The position numbers and the translations under genes are program-made. Positions 57,792 through 64,000 of a stretch of 64,000 nt of DNA are shown in pieces. The notes below the pieces were generated by a model, which was not told the DNA's origin, made no database searches, and was given only the letters and a program-made list of their open reading frames with translations. The stretch covers positions 434,001 through 498,000 of the forward strand of contig ML058447.1 of NCBI GenBank assembly GCA_003013855.2, written 5' to 3'. Position 1 is the stretch's first letter. Each line of letters begins with the position of its first letter. This DNA is from Liriodendron chinense (taxonomy: Eukaryota > Streptophyta > Magnoliopsida > Magnoliales > Magnoliaceae).

Positions 57792-58337
57792 TGTTGGACA
57801 GTTTTGCACAGCAAGACTTTGGACATGTTTTGGGTTTTTTAGACCGATCGATCGATCAGTCTGCGGGGGGCTCCGACAAGTCACCCGACCGATCGTATTT
57901 TGAGGTAGCAAGATAGTTTTGGGACAAAACTCTCTAGACATTTTTTGTAGGTCGCAGACTGGTCAAATGACGTGCAGGGAAAGATATTCTTACGTGGTTT
58001 CGCGTTGTATGTTTCCTATTGGGTTGGAGGCCTATTTAAACACCTCCTAATCGTGTTTAGAGGTATCCTAATCAATACCAAGAAGTCCTAATATGAGTTT
58101 AGGGCTTGAGGGAGAGATTGTGACGTTGGAGAGTGCTTTGCTCATCTTTAGGATTTGCTTTTGGGTAGATTAGCTCTGTAATCATCTAGAATTGATAGTG
58201 GAGGTGTTGCTTTGTGCTGTGGTTTTTTCCCACAAAAGTTTTCCACGTAAAAATGGATCTTCTTTACGTTGATTGCTTGTGTGACAAATGTTGATTGTTT
58301 GAATCTTTTTGGTGCTTCCGCTGACCGGATTTCCAAT
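57792..58337 (+). mobile_element. 5' LTR of Tork/TNT1-like copia element (edges approximate)
   Basis: It probably starts 'tgttggacag' and ends 'gatttccaataa' before the primer binding site 'ctggtatcagaac' (58340). It has a GATC palindrome cluster ('gaccgatcgatcgatcag', 57841-57895) and a TATA-like 'ctatttaaac' (58032). The 3' LTR lies outside the window, so the edges cannot be checked by pairing. Confidence 0.55.
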
Positions 58338-58339
58338 AA

Positions 58340-58353
58340 CTGGTATCAGAACT
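58340..58353 (+). promoter_or_regulatory. primer binding site (initiator Met tRNA)
   Basis: 'ctggtatcagaac' follows the LTR end and matches the copia-type initiator-Met primer site. Confidence 0.75.
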
Positions 58354-58395
58354 ATCGTTGGAAGGTTGAAGAAGGGAATTTTCTGAGACAATCCC

Positions 58396-59070
58396 ATGGC
58401 TTCAGGTACAAAATTTGACGTTGAGAAGTTTTCGGGTAAAAACAACTTTGAGTTGTGGAAGGTGAAGATGAAGGCCATCTTAACTCAGCAAGGGGTCGTG
58501 AACGCCCTTAGAAAGCGACCTACGGACATGAAAGATGATGAGTGGACCAAGATGGATGAGAAGGCTATGGCCTTAATACAATTATGCCTTGTAGATGACG
58601 TCCTCTATAACGTCATAAAGGAGAAGACCACTATAGAGACATGGACCAAGCTAGAGAACGTGTACGCGAAGAAGTCTTTAGAAAATCGCATGTATCTAAT
58701 GATGCAGCTCTTCACTTTGAAGATGACAGAGGGGACAGATGTAGAGGACCACATCAGCACATTCAATAAGTTGATTTGTAAGTTGCTCGATATTGGTGAA
58801 CAGATGAAGGACGAGTATCAAGCCTTAATCTTGCTAAATTCACTTCCTAGTTCATATGAGTCACTCAGGGACTGGTTGTGCTTGGGTAGGGACACTATTA
58901 TTATTGAGACCGTAGTCTCAGCCCTCCAATCGAAGGTGATGAGACAGAAGAGTGATGACGCTAATTCTTCCTCCAATACATTGATTATGAGGGGAAAAAA
59001 TTCTGAGCAAGGTGAAGGATCATCATGTTCTCGATCCAAGTCGAAGGGGAAAGGCAAAACGAAGTTAAAG
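58396..59070 (+). CDS. Tork/TNT1-like copia gag, N-terminal part (interrupted)
   Basis: The start is MASGTKFDVEKFSGKNNFEL, then LWKVKMKAILTQQG, then ALIQLCLVDDVLYNVIKEKT, TWTKLENVYAKKSLENRMYL, LILLNSLPSSYESLRDW, the standard TNT1/Tork gag order (UBN2-type domain). A basic, Ser-rich stretch (SCSRSKSKGKGKTKLK) leads into the zinc knuckle. The frame is intact for 225 codons up to 59070, where the solo LTR interrupts it exactly before the first Cys of the knuckle; the ORF runs on 20 codons into LTR sequence. The rest of the knuckle is at 62777. Gag packages element RNA in cytoplasmic particles. Confidence 0.85.
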
Positions 59071-59073
59071 TGT

Positions 59074-59831
59074 AATACCCCAAAAAATTTGGGCGCACGA
59101 GTAAGTACACGAGTGCGTGTTCACATGTGAGCAATTAAATTCTAAGCTGTATTGTTCACACGCATACACACATGTATACAGTTTATACGTGTTCAGACAA
59201 CTCGTCAGGCCTCTGAAAAACGTAGTACTTAGTTAAGTCGATAGATCGACCGTTAGGGTAATCTGTCGTTACTAGAATAGAAGATTTAACCGTCCACTCT
59301 GATTTCGAATTACGCGATTAATGTAAACCGCCGTACATTATCCTGCACACATGTCTGCCATAAATAAGACCCGTACATTGTGTCCATCACAAGGTGTATA
59401 CTTAGACCAGTGAAAGCTGCTCGGGTGTGTTTGTAACCCCTTAGGATTTTAGAATACCCCAAAAAATTTGGGCGCACGAGTAAGTACACGAGTGCGTGTT
59501 CACATGTGAGCAATTAAATTCTAAGCTGTATTGTTCACACGCATACATACATGTATACAGTTTATACGTGTTCAGACAACTCGTCAGGCCTCTGAAAAAC
59601 GTAGTACTTAGTTAAGTCGATAGATCGACCGTTAGGGTAATCTGTCGTTACTAGAATAGAAGATTTAACCGTCCACTCTGATTTCGAATTACGCGATTAA
59701 TGTAAACCGCCGTACATTATCTTGCACACATGTCTGCCATAAATAAGACCCGTACATTGTGTCCATCACAAGGTGTATACTTAGACCAGTGAAAGCTGCT
59801 CGGGTGTGTTTGTAACCCCTTAGGATTTTAG
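59074..59831 (+). repeat. 379-bp tandem duplication
   Basis: 59074-59452 and 59453-59831 are direct copies with an exact 379-bp offset. By eye I found only two differences (cacaca/catacа-type change near 59168, and cctgc/cttgc near 59342), so it is recent relative to the LTR. Confidence 0.9.
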
Positions 59832-60813
59832 AATAACCTAAATTATAAATTAGTTATTCAATTAAGAAAATTAAATAAATTTAATATAAATAAATTAATA
59901 TTAATTAATCCGTAAGAGATTATGGTATGGCTCCTTCATTATAATCGCTCAACATGAACCCTAGGATAGTATGGAAGTGGCAAACTTCGCAAAACTTATA
60001 AATCTACAAGTACTAGGAAAGTACCATTAGTCAACTTAAGTTATAGGACCAATTGCAAGTTTTATGATTTCTGGAAATCATTTTCACGCAAAACTCCACA
60101 TACTAGTTTTAGGGCACGATCTAACCATACACGTCGAATTTCAGCCCTCTGATCATCCTACAAATGGCCTAACCAGAAATCGAGCCATAAGTGGGCCATC
60201 TAATCTCGGATCTGCCTCATTTTTTGTGTCACACCTCAAAATTGGGTGGCCTGACTGATGGTTGGGGTGGATCCAGTAAATATATCAAGGCGGGGCCCAC
60301 GTGCACAGCGTGCACGTCAAGAGATCGGTCAACACGCGTTGACCGCGTCTCTTACGCGTTACGGGCGAACGCCCGTTCGGACGCTGAACAGCGGCAGCGT
60401 CACCGCTGCTGCCTTTTGTGGCCCACACCGTCCATCACTGTGGACCCCATAATCTGATCCAACCCGTCCATCTGGTGCGTCACTCGTACGGCCTTAGGAG
60501 GTAGGTGACCTCATCATGTTCTGGCGATCGTGCGGTCCACCACAGCCACGTAAGCTCGAACCTAAGATGCTAGAAACCCCAAGATCGATAGATCTGCGAT
60601 GCATGGGTGGGCCAGGCCTCTTCCAAACCTTCGTGTGGACCCCACCTAGGTTTCCAACGGTCTGTTTGTGCAAAGGAATCCCTGAAATAATCGGTCTCCT
60701 TCTCCAACTCGAACCGGGAGTTCTTAGTAGTCCGCGTCGTCCCCGCTTCTCCACCGACTTGGCTGGTTATATGAGGCGTCGTCCATTGATTCTAGGCTTC
60801 TAGGAAACGCAGG
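59832..60813. other. LTR interior, no gene
   Basis: An AT-rich block (59832-59920) is followed by GC-richer DNA (60290-60780) with 'cggggcccacgtgcacagcg' and 'acgcgttgaccgcgtctctt'. Overlapping short ORFs on both strands have no family. By analogy with other Del/Tekay LTRs this is promoter/U3 to R sequence. Confidence 0.35.
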
Positions 60814-60904
60814 AGAGAGAGAGAGAGAAGTTGTGAGAAAGGAGAGAAAGGGTGTGGGCGTTAGAGAGAGAGAGAACGAGAGAAGAAGCTGCTCGTACTG
60901 CTGC

Positions 60905-60985
60905 TGTTGTTGCTGCTCGTACCCCTGCTGCTGTTGCTGCTCGTACCCCTGCTACTGTTGCTGCTCGTGCCACGGTTGCTGCTCT
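60905..60985 (+). repeat. 24-bp minisatellite (Gly/Ala-Cys-type triplets)
   Basis: Three consecutive units of 'gctgctcgtacccctgctgc' plus four bases, the third diverged. It is flanked by GA-rich microsatellites at about 60814-60885 and 61015-61065. Confidence 0.75.
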
Positions 60986-61144
60986 TGCTGGGGCGGCAAG
61001 AAAGAAGAAGAAACGAGAGAGAGAGAGAGAGAGAGAAGCGATGAGAGAGAGAGAGAGAGACCGAGAGTAGGGGGTGCGTGCAGCTGTCTTACTGTGACAG
61101 CACTGCACTTCGGCTGGGTATTGCTCCAGCAAAAAGGTAGAATA

Positions 61145-61370
61145 GGAAAAAAGAAAAGAAGAAGAAGAAGAAGAAAGAGAAAGGAAGAAGGAAGAAAGAG
61201 AAAAAGAAGAAAAGAAGAAAGAGAAAGGAAGAAGGAGAAAGAAGAAAGAAAAAGAAGAAAGAAGAAAGAAGAAAAAGAGGAGAAGAAAGAAAGGAGAGAA
61301 AGAAAGAAAGAAGAAAGAAGAATGAAGGAAGGAGAAAGAAAGAAGAAAGAAAAAGAAAGAAGAAGAGATT
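61145..61370 (+). repeat. long purine-only tract
   Basis: About 225 bp of A and G with one or two interruptions ('gaatgaagg' near 61320), built from gaa, aag and gaaa units. It opens a Lys/Glu/Arg-rich frame that is not a real protein. Confidence 0.85.
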
Positions 61371-61844
61371 TACTCTCTACACCGAGTCGATTCGCTGAGT
61401 CAACTCAGGTTCGAGTTGGGACTTGTTTGGAGCTTAGGAATCATCAAACTGTAAGTGATTTATCTCACGTAACTTTCTTTGTTAATTTTCTTTAGTGTTC
61501 TCCCCTGTTTGTGTTCAATTTATGGAGTCTCCTTCTCTAGTTAGGATTTTAGGCATATTTTTATGCTTTCTTCCTTATCATGGGATTCTAGGTAAGGGAT
61601 TCCACTTTTTGTTGTATTCTCCAATTTCATATTCACATGCTTTACTTCTCTGGTAGATCTATCTCCACTTTTCTACGTAACTGCCTAGAGGTTAAACATA
61701 GGTTAAACGTACTTCCTTCGAATTCGCCTCCTAGGTTTCAAATATAAAAACCCTAGCTCAGCGAAGCGTAGATGCACGATACATTGGTGTAGGTACAACA
61801 CGTTACATAACTTTAGGTGACTTACTTCTTTAACAACTCTCTTA

Positions 61845-61897
61845 ATGTATGATGAATAATTATTTAATTACAGATGAATAATTATTTAATTACAGAT
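61845..61897 (+). repeat. 22-bp direct repeat, two copies
   Basis: 'gatgaataattatttaatta' plus 'ca' occurs twice in tandem just before 'gatgacacgtgcatgg'. Confidence 0.75.
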
Positions 61898-62001
61898 GAC
61901 ACGTGCATGGTATGATTGGGTTTGAATTGTGATATGCATTGTGTGCTTGAAGAGTGCTTCCATAACTCATGACATACACATTCATTATACACTGCGACAG
62001 A

Positions 62002-62285
62002 ACAGGAGCATGGTTGATTTGACTCCTGGCGTGCATGGTTGATTTGCCGCCTCGCTGTACCGGTTAGGTGAGCATGGTTGATTTGCGACAGGTTCCTAAT
62101 GTTCAGTGGCAGCGAGTTCTGGTCGTTTCACTTATTGAGCATGGTTGATTTGCTCGGTTGGATCAGTGGTGCATGGTTGATTTGCCCACTGGCGTGCATG
62201 GTTGATTTGCCGCCTCGCTGTACCGGTTAGGTGAGCATGGTTGATTTGCGAGAGGTTCCTAATGTTCAGTGGCAGCGAGTTCCTA
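62002..62285 (+). repeat. repeats of 'gcatggttgatttgc', with a 163-bp direct duplication
   Basis: The 15-mer (or gcatggttgatttga) occurs at about 62008, 62032, 62072, 62139, 62170, 62195 and 62235. A larger unit beginning 'ggcgtgcatggttgatttgc' at 62028 is repeated at 62191 (offset 163) with 'cctcgctgtaccggttaggt' and 'ggttcctaatgttcagtggc'. Confidence 0.85.
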
Positions 62286-62776
62286 GACGTTTATTGCTCT
62301 CACACGTATCATGACATACATGACATCATAATAATCATGTTCCATTTATAATAAATCATAAAGTGTATCAATCATAACCTTATCCTCGTCTATTTCATAC
62401 AATTATATCCGTCGATGATCCACGTCCTATCTTTTATTAACTGGAATATTACCTGTGATGGAAATGACCTCACTGGGCTTTTTAGCTCACCAAATCACCA
62501 CAGTTCTTGCAGGTTTTCAGGAAGGATAAGACATAAGCAAAGGAGAGTATTCAGGGGGTCTCGAGCGTCAATCGTGCCAGATTTGTTTTATTTTGTAAAA
62601 TTTCAATGTAATAAGACATTAGTGGAAAAGAAATTTTATATTTGGGAATTATTTTAGATATATAATGTGTGGGATGGAATCTCAAGGAATCTATGCTCGA
62701 ATTTTATATTCACACCCTGGAACTCGGGCTTTGGGTTATTATACTCGGGTTCCGAATTTCAGGGCGTGACATGAAG

Positions 62777-64000
62777 TGTTGGGGATGTGGCTAAGCTGGG
62801 CATATGAAGAAGGACTGCAAGAGTCCTAAGAATAAGAAGGAAAAGTCGGGAGACTTCTATAGGAACGCTAATACCGCTGAAGCTGAAGAAGGTGGTAATG
62901 ATGTATGCAAGGTCTTGACGGCGTCAAAGATGAGATCTCTCAGCGATGAGTGGATCATGAACTCTGAGCTTCGTACTAAATGTATCCGAATAAGAGCGTC
63001 TTTACTTCCTATAGGGAGTATGAGGAAGGCTCGATATTTCTAGGCGATGACTACGCTTGCAAGGTTATGGGAATTGGTACCATGCACATTAAGATGTTCG
63101 ATGGGATTGAACGGACCTTGACAGAAGTGAGGCATGTTCCCAGGTTGAGGAAGAATATGATTTCCCTTAGTGCATTCGAGGCATTAGGGTGCAAGTTCAC
63201 CGGTTTTGACTGGTTCTGCAAAGTTTTAAAGCGGGCTCTAGTAATTATGAAGGGATAAAGGCATGAAAATATTTACAGGCTGATTAGGAGTACTTTAATA
63301 GGTGGAGCTGTAACGATTATAGCGGATTCCACGTCTACACGTATGTGGCATGCACACTTAGGCCAAATGAGCAAGCGAAGCATGAAGGTACTCTCTGAAC
63401 GATCTTTGATTCATTTCTTTAAATCTGTAGACTTTAGTATATGTAAACATTGCATGTATTGGAAATAGTCTAGATTGTCATTTAAAGGAGGGAAACATGT
63501 CTGTAAAAGGGTGTTTAAGTATGTTCATTCTGATGTATGGGGGCCATCGCCTGTTATTTTTGTTGGGGGGTCATCGTGATTTGTGTCGTTTATCGATGAT
63601 TATAGTAGGAAGGTTTCGGTTTATTTTTTGAAAAATAAATCTGATGTCTTCATGACCTTCAACTATTGGAAGGCGATGGTGGAAAATCAGTCAGGGCAGA
63701 AACTGAAGGTCTTGAAAATTGATAATGGAGGTGAGTTCACTTCTAGGGATTTTAATACATATTGTAAGGAGGAGGGGATCGCGAGGCACAACATAGTGCG
63801 CCACACACCAGAGTAGAATGGTGTGGCAGAACGGATGAATCAGACTCTCTTGGAGAGAGCCTGATCCATGATTAATAATGCTGGGTTGGGCAAATAGCTG
63901 TGGACTGATGCTGTTAACATGGTTTGTTACTTGATAAACCGGTCACTCTTTATGGCAATTGAATATAAAATCCTTGAGAAAGTGTAGAGTGGTCGTACGC
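62777..64000 (+). pseudogene. Tork/TNT1-like copia gag end, protease and integrase (runs off window)
   Basis: It begins with the remaining zinc knuckle CWGCG*AGHMKKDC (one TAA in place of Lys/Gln). The protease region reads DEWIMNS.. then shifts frame: the usual catalytic Asp of DSGAS is Asn (aac) and a 1-nt shift follows near 62965. The other frame continues MGIGTMHIKMFDGIERTLTE, VRHVPRLRKNMISL. Pre-integrase: MWHAHLGQMSKRSMKVLSER (about 63345). Integrase core: HSDVWGPSP (63520-63550), SFIDDYSRKVSVYFLKNKSD, KIDNGGEFTSRDF (63718), NGVAERMNQTLLERA (63825-63865). Stops at 63467, 63581, 63814, 63863 and later show it is dead. RT and the 3' LTR would lie beyond 64000. Confidence 0.85.

Larger units (their letters stand above)
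59071..62771 (+). mobile_element. 3.7-kb solo LTR, probable Tekay/Del-type gypsy, inside copia gag
   Basis: Ends tgtaataccccaaaaaattt.. and ..cagggcgtgaca. Flanks taaag (59066-59070) and tgaag (62772-62776), a 4/5 TSD. Rejoining the flanks restores the gag frame across the zinc knuckle. The wording of the ends ('tgta/cacgcccc..' and 'gggcgtgaca') and the size fit Del/Tekay chromovirus LTRs. It contains a 379-bp tandem duplication, a 24-bp coding-like repeat, a long purine tract and 'gcatggttgatttgc' repeats, but no internal retroviral genes. Confidence 0.8.

Noticed and set aside
60833..61495. 220-codon ORF and its overlaps over the purine tract
   Set aside because: The translation is Arg/Lys/Glu runs from GA and GAA microsatellites inside LTR DNA; composition artefact.

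Overview
This window is nuclear DNA from a flowering plant. It has one spliced plant gene with introns of 13.5 kb and 1.7 kb, Ty1/copia and Ty3/gypsy retrotransposons of plant lineages, a CACTA element, tRNA-derived SINEs and many inverted-repeat MITEs. I see no bacterial operons, CRISPR arrays or rRNA genes. The abundant fold-back repeat built on a 'gggcccaccgtgatgtatgtg'-type core reminds me of magnoliid genomes. That placement is inference from memory and is weak.

The only apparently intact host gene is a two-domain DUF674-family gene on the + strand. Its exons are 2306-2899, 16369-17124 and 18840-18947. Both introns are phase 0 with GT-AG borders, and the joined CDS is 1458 nt (485 codons plus stop). 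Intron 1 (2900-16368) is a transposon store. It holds a SINE, a long-TIR DNA element carrying an 82-bp minisatellite, a solo LTR with a perfect 5-bp target duplication (TSD), and the 3' half of a Tat-lineage Ty3/gypsy element with its antisense ORF. A truncated copy of exon 2 plus intron 2 lies just downstream at 19.45-19.81 kb.

From 19.8 to 27.1 kb come a ~2.9-kb solo LTR and a small LTR element of about 1.96 kb (22976-24936). The small element has a perfect GGGGC TSD and its empty site survives in a paralogous block at 49.2 kb. A MITE with a 9-bp TSD follows. From about 27.6 to 37.6 kb lies a decayed SIRE-type Ty1/copia element in the order LTR, gag, pol, envelope-like ORF. A reverse-oriented solo LTR (35241-37153) is inserted inside the envelope-like ORF.

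That ORF abuts another LTR of the same family as the inserted one. This second LTR is itself split by a 9.35-kb CACTA element (39179-48526, TSD ATT). The CACTA carries sub-terminal 'ttcgacgg' repeats, no visible transposase, and captured gene exons: an enolase piece and a PHD-finger piece resembling FORGETTER1/Strawberry notch.

The region 48.8-57.4 kb is a dense MITE mosaic. It includes a second copy of the window's first kilobase, split by a Harbinger-like insertion with a TTA TSD. From about 57.8 kb to the end runs a Tork/TNT1-like copia element. Its gag zinc knuckle is interrupted by a 3.7-kb solo LTR (59071-62771) that contains a near-identical 379-bp tandem duplication. The element continues past the window edge.

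The most interesting cross-cutting signal is that LTRs of four different families each carry a cluster of GATC-centred palindromes (GATCGATC / GATCAATC / GGCCGGCC types) upstream of a TATA-like box.
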